A DNA stretch of 8,033 nt, from contig JASLEM010000517.1 in assembly GCA_030151165.1 (NCBI GenBank), positions 1 through 8,033 of the forward strand. Direction: 5' to 3'. This DNA is from Burkholderiaceae bacterium (GTDB taxonomy: Bacteria > Pseudomonadota > Gammaproteobacteria > Burkholderiales > Burkholderiaceae). Positions 1 through 8,033 of the stretch are shown in pieces. How positions within the stretch are numbered: position 1 is the stretch's first letter; each line of letters begins with the position of its first letter. Below the pieces are notes generated by a model, which saw nothing but the letters and a program-made list of their open reading frames with translations, did no database searches and was not told the origin of the DNA. Both the position numbers and the translations under genes were made by a program.

Positions 1-123
1 TCGGGTCATGGTGTGAGACGGTAGTGCAGCGCGCATCCCCCTGCAAGCAGCAGGATCGATGCCGGGCGGTCGGCGATCAGGCGGCGACGGGGTCGGCCGT
101 CGGCGGCGCGCGGTCGCGGGCGC
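1..123 (-). other. Spacer downstream of cysH, possible start of the next gene
   Basis: This GC-rich stretch follows the cysH stop on the minus strand. A minus-strand reading frame begins with ATG at 36 and stays open to the window edge, with a second in-frame ATG at 9. Only 12 codons are visible, so nothing in the residues identifies it. In Burkholderiales the gene after cysH is often cysD (sulfate adenylyltransferase subunit 2), and a start about 90 bases after cysH would fit; that is context only. A short dyad, CCTGC-N5-GCAGG at 40-54, lies just upstream of the ATG at 36 and has no T-tract, so it is not an obvious terminator. Confidence 0.25.
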
Positions 124-933
124 TCAGGCCGCGACGGTCTCCGGCGTCTTGGTCGCATGCAGACCGCATTCCTTCGCGGCCTCGTCTTCCCACCACCAGC
201 GGCCGGCGCGGAAGTCCTCGCCGACGGCGATCGCGCGCGTGCACGGCGCGCAGCCGATGCTGGGCATGAACGCGTCGTGCAGCGGGTTGTACGGCACTTC
301 GTGCTGCGCGATGTAGTGCCAGACGTCGTTCCACGTCCAGTCGGCGAGCGGGTTGACCTTGGTGCGGCCGTTGGCCTCGGTCTCGATGAACGCGACCGTG
401 CCGCGGTTGTTCGACTGTTCGCGGCGCAGCCCCGTGACCCACGCGGTGCGGCCGTCGAGCATGCGGCCCAGCGGCTCCATCTTGCGCACGCTGCAGCAGG
501 CCTTGCGCAGCTCGATGCTCCTGTACATCGCGTCCTCGCCGTTCTTGCGCACGAAGTGGACGACCTGCTCGTCGCGCGGCCGGTAGACCTCGACCGGCAG
601 CTCGTAGCGTTCCTCGATGCGCGGGATCAGCGCGGACGTCTCGGCGTGCAGCTTGCCGGTCTCGAGCGTGCCGATCGCGATCTTCAGGCCCAGGCGCGCG
701 ATCAGGTCGGTGATGACCATGTCATCCGCGCCGAGGCTGGTGGCCTGCACGATGCGGCCGCCGTGATCCTCGGCCGCGGCCCGCAGCAGCTCGATCGTGG
801 CGTCGAGTTTGGCGGCGAAGTCCGCGCTCGGCCGCGCGTACAGCGCGATCGCCGACGCCGTGGTGGGCGCCTGCAGCGACGAGAACGACAGCGAGGACGT
901 CTCGCCCGCGGCTTGTTCGGCGTGTTCGGTCAT
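124..933 (-). CDS. cysH: Assimilatory adenylylsulfate (APS) reductase, [4Fe-4S] type
   Basis: The 269-residue protein should reduce adenylylsulfate to sulfite and AMP in the cytoplasm, using thioredoxin as electron donor, and so supply CysI. The nucleotide-binding loop of the PAPS-reductase fold is visible as SLGADDMV near residues 66-73. The cysteine pairs C146-C147 (KACCSVRK) and C228/C231 (GCAPC) are the four [4Fe-4S] ligands that mark APS-using reductases and are absent from the PAPS-only E. coli type. The catalytic cysteine is C256 in the C-terminal ECGLH motif. All key residues are present and the length is normal. The first ~30 residues are Ser/Ala/Thr-rich and probably variable. The start ATG is one base after the DUF934 stop (TGACATG), so it is the last complete gene of the cysI-DUF934-cysH operon. 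Substrate preference is inferred from the cysteines alone. Confidence 0.95.
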   Translation of the reverse strand: MTEHAEQAAGETSSLSFSSLQAPTTASAIALYARPSADFAAKLDATIELLRAAAEDHGGRIVQATSLGADDMVITDLIARLGLKIAIGTLETGKLHAETSALIPRIEERYELPVEVYRPRDEQVVHFVRKNGEDAMYRSIELRKACCSVRKMEPLGRMLDGRTAWVTGLRREQSNNRGTVAFIETEANGRTKVNPLADWTWNDVWHYIAQHEVPYNPLHDAFMPSIGCAPCTRAIAVGEDFRAGRWWWEDEAAKECGLHATKTPETVAA

Positions 934-934
934 G

Positions 935-1444
935 TCAGGCGGCTTCGCGGGCGAAATGCGGCTGCGGTTGCAGCACGTCGCCCTGGTAGTAGGTCGGGAA
1001 GAACGACAGCGCGCGTTCGGCGGAGGACTGGCGCTGGCCGTCCTTCAGCACGACGGCGTCGAAGCCGGTGCGTTGCAGCAGCGGCATCATGTCGACGAGC
1101 ACGTCGCCCGTCGCGCGCACCTCGCCCGCGTAACGCAGGCGCGCGCGCAGGACGTGGGCCTGCGAGTACGCACGGCCGTCGACCCACTTCGGGAACTCGA
1201 GCGCGACGAGCGCGATGCGCGGCAGGTCGGCGGCGAGGGTCTCGATGTCCTCGGTGTTGGGCACCAGCACGCCGACAGGCACGTCCGCGGGCCAGGCGTC
1301 GCGCACGGCCTGCCATTGCGCGAGGGTCAGCAGGCGGTGTGGCGCGGGGCCCGCGATCTCGGAATCGGGCAGCAGCAGCCAGGCGTCCGGGCTTTCGGAG
1401 GAAGTTCGGTCGATGAATTTCATTTTTCGGGCGCTTTCGGTCAT
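935..1444 (-). CDS. DUF934 family protein of the sulfite-reduction operon
   Basis: This 169-residue soluble protein belongs to the DUF934 (COG3749) family, which is nearly always encoded between cysI and cysH in proteobacteria. It is often labelled as an oxidoreductase of sulfite reduction, but I know of no established biochemical role. The family signature is clear: FPKWVDGRAYSQAHVLRARL, then YAGEVRATGDVL and LLQRTGFDAVVL, with SFFPTYYQGDV near the C-terminus. It has no cysteine, so it cannot hold an iron-sulfur cluster or a redox disulfide by itself. The chosen start (MTESARKM) overlaps the cysI stop as ATGA (1441-1444), which implies translational coupling. An internal ATG at 1423 (MKFIDR) is a possible shorter start. 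A longer upstream frame exists inside cysI, but its residues are out-of-frame cysI and unlike the family. Confidence 0.88.
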   Translation of the reverse strand: MTESARKMKFIDRTSSESPDAWLLLPDSEIAGPAPHRLLTLAQWQAVRDAWPADVPVGVLVPNTEDIETLAADLPRIALVALEFPKWVDGRAYSQAHVLRARLRYAGEVRATGDVLVDMMPLLQRTGFDAVVLKDGQRQSSAERALSFFPTYYQGDVLQPQPHFAREAA

Positions 1445-3141
1445 GCGGCGACGGCGGTCTCGCGGCGCACCGAGTCGGTGGCCTGGCGGAACGGGGCGAT
1501 GCCGATACGGCGTGCGGTATCCACGAAGCGCTCGTTGGCGGCGCGCTGGTCGCGGTAGGTCTCGATCAGCGCCTGGATCACGGCGGGCACTTCCTCGGCC
1601 GCGAACGACGGGCCGATCACCTTGGCCGGAACCGAGGCACCGCTGTTGATCGTGCCATCCGAGCCGCCGACGCTCACCTGGTACCACTCACTGCCGTCCT
1701 TGTCGATGCCGAGGATGCCGATGTGGCCGGTATGGTGGTGGCCGCAGGAGTTCATGCAGCCGCTGATGTGCAGGTCGATGTCGCCGAGGTCGAGCAGCGC
1801 GTCGAGGTCGTCGAACTGCTCGGTGATCGCCGCCGCGATCGGCAGCGAGCGGGCGTTGGCGAGCGCGCACAGGTCGCCGCCGGGGCAGGCGATCATGTCG
1901 GTCAGCAGGCCGATGTTGGGCGTGGCGAAGCCGGCTTCCTGCGCGGCGTGCCAGACGGCGCGGAGGTCGGCCTCGCGCACCCAGGGCAGCAGCAGGTTCT
2001 GGTCGTGCGAGACGCGCAGCTCGCCGAGCGAGTATCGGTCGGACATCGTCGCCGCCGCTTCCATCTGCTCGGACGTCACGTCGCCCGGCGGCAGGCCCGG
2101 CCGCTTGAGCGACAGCGTGACGGCGCGGTAGCCCTCGACCTGGTGGTCGTGCACGTTGCGGTCGAGCCAGCGCAGGAAGGGCACGGGCGCGGCGCCGGTG
2201 CGGTTCGGATCGAACCCGCCGATGGCCGGGCGGATCTTCTCGGGGCGCGCGAAGAACGCCGAGACGCGGTCGAGCTCCGACTGCGGGACGATCTGCGCGG
2301 TGCCGCCGATGTCGTCCGCGAGAATCTTGCGGAACTCCTCGTTGACCTGGTCGAAGAACTTCTGGCCTTCGGCCTTCACGAGGATCTTGATGCGCGCCTT
2401 GTACGCGTTGTCGCGCCGGCCGAAGCGGTTGTACACGCGCACGACGGCTTCGATGTAGACGAGGATCTGGTTCCAGGGCACGAACTCGGCGGCCACGGAG
2501 CCGATGATCGGCGTGCGGCCCATGCCGCCGCCGACCAGCACCTTGAAGCCGACCTCGCCCGCGTCGTTCTTCAGCAGCTGCAGGCCGATGTCGTGCCACG
2601 CGATCGCGGCGCGGTCTTCCTTCGCGCCGCTCACGGCGATCTTGAACTTGCGCGGCAGGAACGCGAACTCCGGCTGCAGCGTGCTCCACTGGCGCAGGAT
2701 CTCGCAGTACGGGCGCGGGTCGACGATCTCGTCGGGCGCGATGCCCGCCATCACGTCGGTCGTGATGTTGCGGATGCAGTTGCCGGACGTCTGGATGCCG
2801 TGCATGTCGACGTCGGCGAGCAGGTCCATCGCGTCGGCCGACTTCTCGATCGGGATCCAGTTGAACTGGGCGTTCTGGCGCGTGGTGAAATGAAGAAAGC
2901 CGCGGTCGAGCTCGCTGCCGATGCGCGCCAGCTGGCGCAGCTGGCGGCTGGCGAGTTCGCCGTAGGGCACCGCGACGCGCAGCATCGGCGCGTGGCGCTG
3001 GATGTACCAGCCGTTCTGCAGGCGCAGCGGGCGGAAGTCGTCGTCCGCGAGCTCGCCGGCGAGGTTGCGCTCCAGCTGGTCACGGAACTGCGCGGCGCGG
3101 GCGCGAACAAACTGGCGGTCGAAGTCGGTGTACTGATACAT
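1441..3141 (-). CDS. cysI: Assimilatory sulfite reductase, siroheme/[4Fe-4S] subunit
   Basis: The 566-residue enzyme reduces sulfite to sulfide by six electrons, the step after CysH. Two ferredoxin-like and two siroheme-binding halves are expected. The N-terminal half shows TTRQNAQFNW and QTSGNCIRN, which line the siroheme site. The cluster ligands are C419 and C425 (CPGGDLC) with C462 and C466 (GCMNSCG), and C466 should bridge to the siroheme iron. The length matches E. coli CysI (about 570). No cysJ flavoprotein is in view, so the electron donor (CysJ elsewhere or ferredoxin) is unknown. I chose ATG at 3141 (MYQYTDFDRQF), which matches the usual start of Burkholderiales homologues and follows an AGAGAA ribosome-binding sequence by 7 bases. 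An in-frame ATG at 3216 would add 25 residues unlike the family. The gene heads the operon and its stop overlaps DUF934 by four bases. Confidence 0.95.
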   Translation of the reverse strand: MYQYTDFDRQFVRARAAQFRDQLERNLAGELADDDFRPLRLQNGWYIQRHAPMLRVAVPYGELASRQLRQLARIGSELDRGFLHFTTRQNAQFNWIPIEKSADAMDLLADVDMHGIQTSGNCIRNITTDVMAGIAPDEIVDPRPYCEILRQWSTLQPEFAFLPRKFKIAVSGAKEDRAAIAWHDIGLQLLKNDAGEVGFKVLVGGGMGRTPIIGSVAAEFVPWNQILVYIEAVVRVYNRFGRRDNAYKARIKILVKAEGQKFFDQVNEEFRKILADDIGGTAQIVPQSELDRVSAFFARPEKIRPAIGGFDPNRTGAAPVPFLRWLDRNVHDHQVEGYRAVTLSLKRPGLPPGDVTSEQMEAAATMSDRYSLGELRVSHDQNLLLPWVREADLRAVWHAAQEAGFATPNIGLLTDMIACPGGDLCALANARSLPIAAAITEQFDDLDALLDLGDIDLHISGCMNSCGHHHTGHIGILGIDKDGSEWYQVSVGGSDGTINSGASVPAKVIGPSFAAEEVPAVIQALIETYRDQRAANERFVDTARRIGIAPFRQATDSVRRETAVAA

Positions 3142-3266
3142 CGTGGGTTCTCTTTGCGAGGCTCGGGCAGGCGCCTGTTCCCTCATTGAAGAGACAATGT
3201 AGTGAACGTCCTTCATAACGAGAACTACACTTTTTCTATGGGATCATACTTGTGGGGAATATGGAA
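3142..3266. promoter_or_regulatory. Divergent control region between cysI and the patatin gene
   Basis: These 125 bases are more AT-rich than the surrounding genes and must drive cysI leftward and the lipoprotein gene rightward. An inverted pair TGTAGT (3198-3203) and ACTACA (3224-3229), separated by 20 bases, could be an operator. On the minus strand there are weak -10-like hexamers, TATGAT at 3248-3243 and TATGAA at 3217-3212, without convincing -35 partners. That would suit an activator-dependent promoter. CysB, the LysR-type regulator of sulfur assimilation, is the expected activator by analogy, but I do not see a site I can assign to it. The plus-strand promoter is not identifiable. Confidence 0.5.
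3255..3258 (+). promoter_or_regulatory. Ribosome-binding site that selects the patatin start
   Basis: GGGGA (3254-3258 including the preceding G) lies 8 bases before ATG 3267, but only 2 bases before ATG 3261 and inside the GTG-3252 reading. The spacing favours ATG 3267, which also places the signal peptide at the very N-terminus. Confidence 0.55.
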
Positions 3267-4256
3267 ATGCGTCTTTCGATGATGGCCGGCCTGCTCGACC
3301 GGGGTCGCGCCGCGGTGGCGCTGGGGGCCGTCGCGCTGCTCGCCGCCTGCCAGTCGACGCCGATCGCCCGTTCCACGCCCGAGCTGACGGCCCAGTGCGC
3401 GGCGCCGGTCGTGGCCGCCGCGTCGAGCCCGTCCATCGCCGCCGTCGCCCCGCCGGCAGCGCGCCCGACACGCGCGCCGCGCATCGGCCTCGCGCTCGGC
3501 GGCGGCGCCGCGCGTGGCTTCGCGCACATCGGCGTGATCGAGGTGCTGGAGGAGAACGGCATCCATCCTGACCTCGTGACGGGCACCTCGGCCGGCAGCC
3601 TGGTCGCGGCGATGTACGCGTCCGGCAAGACCGGCCACGAGCTGGCCGGCACCGCGGCCACGATGGACGAATCGGCGCTCACCGACTGGGCCTTCCCCGG
3701 CCGCGGCCTGATCCGCGGCGAGGCGCTGGCGCACTACGTCCGCGACTTCGTCGGCGGCAAGGACATCGAACAGATGAAGCTGCCGCTGGGCATCGTCGCC
3801 ACCGACCTCGACAGCGGCAAGCCGATCCTGTTCCGCCGCGGCGATGTCGGCACCGCGGTGCGGGCGTCCAGCGCCGTACCGGCCGTGTTCACGCCGGTGA
3901 AGATCGGCACGCACGAGTACGTCGACGGCGGGCTGACGTCGCCGGTGCCCGTGCGCTCCGCGCGCGACATGGGCGCGGACGTCGTGATTGCGGTGGACAT
4001 CTCGCAGCTGCCCGACGGCGGCTCGACCGGCGACGCGCTGCACATGCTGCTGCAGACCTTCTCGATCATGGGCCGCAGCATCAACGAGCTGGAGCTGAAG
4101 CAGGCCGACATCGTGCTGCGCCCGAAGCTGACGGGTGTCGCCGGTACCGATTTCACCGTCCGCACCAAGAACATCCAGGCCGGCCGCGAGGCCGCGCTGG
4201 CGGCGCTGCCGGCCATCAAGGCGAAGATCGCGCAACAGGTCGTCGTGCTGCGCTGA
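3267..4256 (+). CDS. Patatin-like phospholipase, predicted outer-membrane lipoprotein
   Basis: The 329-residue protein is a patatin-family serine hydrolase (RssA/YchK-like), expected to cleave acyl esters of phospholipids or related lipids. It has a basic start, a hydrophobic segment and lipobox LAAC, with lipidated C28; Q29 at +2 predicts outer-membrane sorting under the E. coli rule. An Ala/Pro/Thr-rich linker (about 30-72) precedes the catalytic domain. That domain shows the oxyanion loop GGGAARG (78-84), the nucleophile elbow GTSAG with S108, and the catalytic Asp D220 in DGG. The Ser-Asp dyad is intact and the C-terminal part is complete. The substrate is unknown. ATG 3267 is preferred on ribosome-binding-site spacing; ATG 3261 and GTG 3252 are in-frame alternatives. 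It diverges from cysI, and no functional tie to sulfur assimilation is evident. A bacterial toxin role is less likely, because the lipobox points to an envelope protein. Confidence 0.9.
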   Translation: MRLSMMAGLLDRGRAAVALGAVALLAACQSTPIARSTPELTAQCAAPVVAAASSPSIAAVAPPAARPTRAPRIGLALGGGAARGFAHIGVIEVLEENGIHPDLVTGTSAGSLVAAMYASGKTGHELAGTAATMDESALTDWAFPGRGLIRGEALAHYVRDFVGGKDIEQMKLPLGIVATDLDSGKPILFRRGDVGTAVRASSAVPAVFTPVKIGTHEYVDGGLTSPVPVRSARDMGADVVIAVDISQLPDGGSTGDALHMLLQTFSIMGRSINELELKQADIVLRPKLTGVAGTDFTVRTKNIQAGREAALAALPAIKAKIAQQVVVLR

Positions 4257-4271
4257 ACGGCCTGGCACGTC

Positions 4272-6319
<2,048 letters not shown>

Positions 6320-6397
6320 TGCCGAACCGCGACACGCGATCCCGGATGGCCATGCGCCCGTCAGGCGCGCGATCGGTGGCCGCGGTGCGGACCGCCC

Positions 6398-6424
6398 AAA
6401 AGAAAACCCGGCCGGGGCCGGGTT
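6398..6424 (-). terminator. Rho-independent terminator for the phasin transcript
   Basis: Complementary arms at 6405-6413 and 6416-6424 (AACCCGGCC / GGCCGGGTT) form a GC-rich hairpin of 8-9 bp with a tiny loop. Reading the minus strand, the hairpin runs straight into TTTTCTTTT (6406-6398). The plus strand has no T-tract after it, so it works leftward and ends the phasin transcript about 115 bases after its stop. It should also insulate the LysR gene downstream. Confidence 0.85.
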
Positions 6425-6536
6425 CTGAAGGTACCGCGGGGGTACCGAGGAGACAACCATTTGCCGGCCCTCGGGCCGACGTTTCCAACATGGGGTCGGC
6501 GGCTCGGAAATCAAGCCGGCGCGACCCGGGCGGGAA
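6425..6536. other. Phasin 3' untranslated region
   Basis: This region is non-coding. It holds two GGTACC hexamers (6430-6435 and 6441-6446) and a small dyad CGGCCC-tc-GGGCCG (6465-6478). It has no convincing open frame or promoter. Any role would be as a leader-like 3' RNA structure before the terminator. Confidence 0.4.
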
Positions 6537-7097
6537 TCAGGCCGCGGTGCTGCGCTTGGCGGCCTTGGCCGTCGATTGCGTGGCCTTCACGGCGGTGTTG
6601 GTGATCGCCTGGAAGTTGGCTTCGGCGACGTCGGCGGCCTGCTTGGTGGCCTTCTGGACGCTTTCCATCGCGTTGCTGGCGGCGGCGATGGCCGACTTCA
6701 CCAGCGCGGCGGCGGATTCCGTGCCGGCCGGGGCGTTCTTGACGGCGCCGTCGACGGCGGTCGCGAACTTGGCTTGCGCGGAGGCGACTTGCGCTTCGGC
6801 GATCTTGGTCACTTCGGCGTTGGTGCCGGCGGCGATGTCGTACAGGTGGCGGCCGTAGGCGGCGGCCTTCTCGGCGGCGGGCTGCAGCAGGCCGGCTTGC
6901 AGGGCGAGCAGTTCCTGGGCATCCTTGACGCCGAGGGAAGCCTTCGCGGTTTCCTGGGCTTCGCCGATCGACGCCTTCGCGACTTGCAGGTTCAGCTCGA
7001 CGAGCTTCTCGACGCCTTCGAAGGCCTTGCTGGTCAGGTCGAACAGCGTTTCGAGGTTGGCCTTCTGGGCGGCGATCATTTGTTCAGCGGTCAGCAT
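6537..7097 (-). CDS. phaP: Phasin, polyhydroxyalkanoate granule-associated protein
   Basis: The 186-residue protein matches the short phasin family of Burkholderia/Cupriavidus ([38 protein letters not shown] in residues 1-38). Phasins coat polyhydroxybutyrate granules, limit their coalescence and shield the polymer surface. The chain is Ala-rich, helical and amphipathic, with no cysteine or tryptophan and no signal peptide or membrane segment. The tail, from about 168, is Ala/Thr/Lys-rich and basic (K171, K178, K181, R182). Such tails are seen in several phasins and may touch the nucleoid or the granule surface. ATG 7097 is supported by AAGGAG at 7111-7106 with an 8-base gap; the longer in-frame extension to 7241 crosses the promoter and is rejected. 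The gene is monocistronic, with its own promoter and terminator. Its presence implies the cell makes polyhydroxyalkanoate, although no synthase gene is in view. Confidence 0.94.
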   Translation of the reverse strand: MLTAEQMIAAQKANLETLFDLTSKAFEGVEKLVELNLQVAKASIGEAQETAKASLGVKDAQELLALQAGLLQPAAEKAAAYGRHLYDIAAGTNAEVTKIAEAQVASAQAKFATAVDGAVKNAPAGTESAAALVKSAIAAASNAMESVQKATKQAADVAEANFQAITNTAVKATQSTAKAAKRSTAA

Positions 7098-7131
7098 TGA
7101 CAGTTCTCCTTGAGTTTCTGGGTGGAAAGTC

Positions 7132-7146
7132 GTTTGCTGCACTGCA
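7132..7146. promoter_or_regulatory. PhaR-like operator, proximal copy
   Basis: GTTTGCTGCAC at 7132-7142 continues into TGCAG, giving CTGC-N3-GCAG at 7137-7147. This is the TGC-rich motif type reported for the PHB-sensing repressor PhaR of Paracoccus. It lies just downstream of the predicted phasin start point, in the untranslated leader, so a bound repressor would block transcription. That PhaR is the binder is an inference. Confidence 0.55.
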
Positions 7147-7157
7147 GCATGGATAGA

Positions 7158-7186
7158 AGTATCAGGGCGTCGGGCCGCAATTGCAA
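7158..7186 (-). promoter_or_regulatory. phaP: Candidate sigma-70 promoter of phaP
   Basis: On the minus strand, TTGCAA (7186-7181) and GATACT (7163-7158) are separated by 17 bases. Each matches the sigma-70 consensus at 4 of 6 positions. The predicted start point near 7151 leaves a leader of about 54 bases. The promoter is flanked on both sides by the GTTTGCTGCAC copies. Confidence 0.5.
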
Positions 7187-7200
7187 GCCATTTTGGTGCG

Positions 7201-7211
7201 GTGCAGCAAAC
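7201..7211. promoter_or_regulatory. PhaR-like operator, distal inverted copy
   Basis: GTGCAGCAAAC is the exact reverse complement of GTTTGCTGCAC at 7132-7142. It lies about 15 bases upstream of the phaP -35 element, between phaP and the divergent amidohydrolase gene. Two sites flanking a promoter suggest cooperative or looping repression, and this copy could also touch the amidohydrolase promoter. Confidence 0.45.
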
Positions 7212-7261
7212 TTTAGGGTCAAGCCTCGAAACCGTGCCCACCCCGGGTTCTACACCTTCCG

Positions 7262-8033
7262 ATGATTGCTTTCCACTTCGACCCGCACATCCTGCCCCTG
7301 CCGCCGGGGCATCGCTTCCCGATCGGCAAGTACGGCCTGCTGCGGCGCCGCGTGGAGGCCGACCCGCGCGGCATCGCGCTGCGGCTGAGCGGCCCGGCCA
7401 GCGAGGGCGAGCTGGCGCTCGCGCACGATCCGTCCTACATCGCCGACGTCCTCGCTGGCACGTTGAGCGCCGCGCGCCAGCGCGAGATCGGCTTCGAATG
7501 GACGCCCGCGCTGGCCGCGCGCGCCGTCCACTCGGTCGGCGCGACGATCGCCGCCGCGCGCGTCGCGCTGTCCGACGGCCCGGACGGCGGCGTGAGCGCG
7601 AGCCTGGGCGGCGGCACGCACCACGCGAACGCGTCGCAGGGCTCGGGCTACTGCGTCTTCAACGACGTGGCGGTGGCCGCGCGGCTGATGCAGGCCGAAT
7701 GGCACCGCACGCATCGCGCGCTGCTGCAGGTGCTGGTGATCGACCTCGACGTCCACCAGGGCAACGGCACGGCCGCGATCTTCGACGGCGACGACACCGT
7801 CTTCACGTTCTCGATGCACGGCGAGCGCAACTTCCCGTTCCGCAAGTCGCCGGGCGACCTGGACGTCGGGCTGCCGGACGGCTGCACCGACGACGTCTAC
7901 CTCGCCGCGCTGCGCCCGGCGCTCGACGAGGTGTGGGCGCGCATGGCCGCGCGTCCGCCCGGGCTGGTGTTCTACGTCGCCGGCGCCGATCCGCACGAAG
8001 GCGACCGCCTCGGCCGCCTCAAGCTCACGCTGG
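7262..8033 (+). CDS. Histone-deacetylase-family amidohydrolase (C-terminus outside window)
   Basis: The visible 257 residues belong to the bacterial histone deacetylase / acetoin-utilisation / acetylpolyamine amidohydrolase superfamily. These are zinc hydrolases that remove acetyl groups from lysine or polyamines. The active site is nearly complete: H120-H121 (GGGTHHA), D161/D163 and H165 ([10 protein letters not shown]), and D243 (AGADPHEGD). D163, H165 and D243 are the expected zinc ligands. The transition-state Tyr near the C-terminus is beyond the window. At this size (about 300 residues expected) it looks like a single-domain bacterial enzyme. The substrate cannot be assigned, and AcuC activity is not implied. 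ATG 7262 starts the conserved N-terminus (MIAFHFDPH), but no Shine-Dalgarno sequence precedes it, so the transcript may be leaderless or weakly translated. It diverges from phaP over a shared 164-bp region. Confidence 0.93.
   Translation, partial: MIAFHFDPHILPLPPGHRFPIGKYGLLRRRVEADPRGIALRLSGPASEGELALAHDPSYIADVLAGTLSAARQREIGFEWTPALAARAVHSVGATIAAARVALSDGPDGGVSASLGGGTHHANASQGSGYCVFNDVAVAARLMQAEWHRTHRALLQVLVIDLDVHQGNGTAAIFDGDDTVFTFSMHGERNFPFRKSPGDLDVGLPDGCTDDVYLAALRPALDEVWARMAARPPGLVFYVAGADPHEGDRLGRLKLTL

Noticed and set aside
40..54. Short dyad CCTGC-N5-GCAGG as a terminator of the cysH operon
   Set aside because: The arms are only 5 bp, there is no T-tract, and the next gene may begin right beside it.
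157..1416. Long plus-strand open frame antisense to cysH and DUF934
   Set aside because: Its translation is Arg/Ala-rich with no recognisable domain. It mirrors the minus-strand genes, as expected from high-GC third positions.
1723..3189. 488-codon plus-strand open frame antisense to cysI
   Set aside because: The cysI frame holds all siroheme and cluster motifs, whereas this frame gives low-complexity Val/Asp/Arg/Ala-rich sequence.
3142..3216. N-terminal extension of CysI from ATG 3216
   Set aside because: The 25 added residues do not resemble the family N-terminus and would cover the likely leader. MYQYTDFDRQF at 3141 fits homologues and has ribosome-binding-site support.
3225..4268. Long minus-strand open frame opposite the patatin gene
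   Set aside because: It is Arg/Gly/His-rich with no motif, while the plus frame has an intact lipobox and catalytic dyad.
7250..7996. 248-codon minus-strand open frame opposite the amidohydrolase gene
   Set aside because: The plus frame carries the zinc-binding motifs in the right order; this one has no recognisable sequence.

Overview
The window is ordinary chromosomal DNA of a high-GC betaproteobacterium, most likely of the order Burkholderiales. Three things point there: the cysI-DUF934-cysH order with an iron-sulfur APS reductase, a short Burkholderia/Cupriavidus-type phasin (PhaP), and strong GC bias at third codon positions. I cannot name the genus. No mobile element, CRISPR array, tRNA or rRNA is visible, and coding density is high.

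Left part (1-3141, minus strand): an assimilatory sulfate-reduction operon read right to left, made of cysI (sulfite reductase), a DUF934 gene and cysH (APS reductase). The junctions are ATGA (4-bp overlap) and TGACATG (1-bp gap), so translation is probably coupled. The first ~120 bases lie downstream of cysH and may hold the start of the next cys gene.

Middle (3142-6319): a 125-bp divergent region separates cysI from a patatin-like lipoprotein gene on the plus strand. Next come an aldo/keto reductase gene (plus) and a LysR-type regulator gene (minus), which converge with an 11-bp overlap at their 3' ends. The regulator gene carries an out-of-frame deletion after its DNA-binding domain. Two closely related dyad elements with LysR T-N11-A geometry lie upstream of the reductase gene and over the regulator's start codon. 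The first is centred about 66 bp upstream of the start point predicted from a candidate promoter, which is the classical LysR activator position. This regulator-target circuit is the most interesting part of the window.

Right part (6320-8033): a minus-strand phasin gene has its own promoter, a strong ribosome-binding site and a 3' hairpin-plus-T-tract terminator. A plus-strand histone-deacetylase-family amidohydrolase gene diverges from it and runs off the window end. The 164-bp region between them holds an 11-bp inverted sequence on either side of the phasin promoter. One copy contains CTGC-N3-GCAG, the motif type reported for the PHB-responsive repressor PhaR.

I see no clearly undescribed multi-gene system. 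The new information is mainly regulatory (LysR box pair, PhaR-like site pair) and evolutionary (broken regulator, possible permutation of a divergent regulator-target unit).
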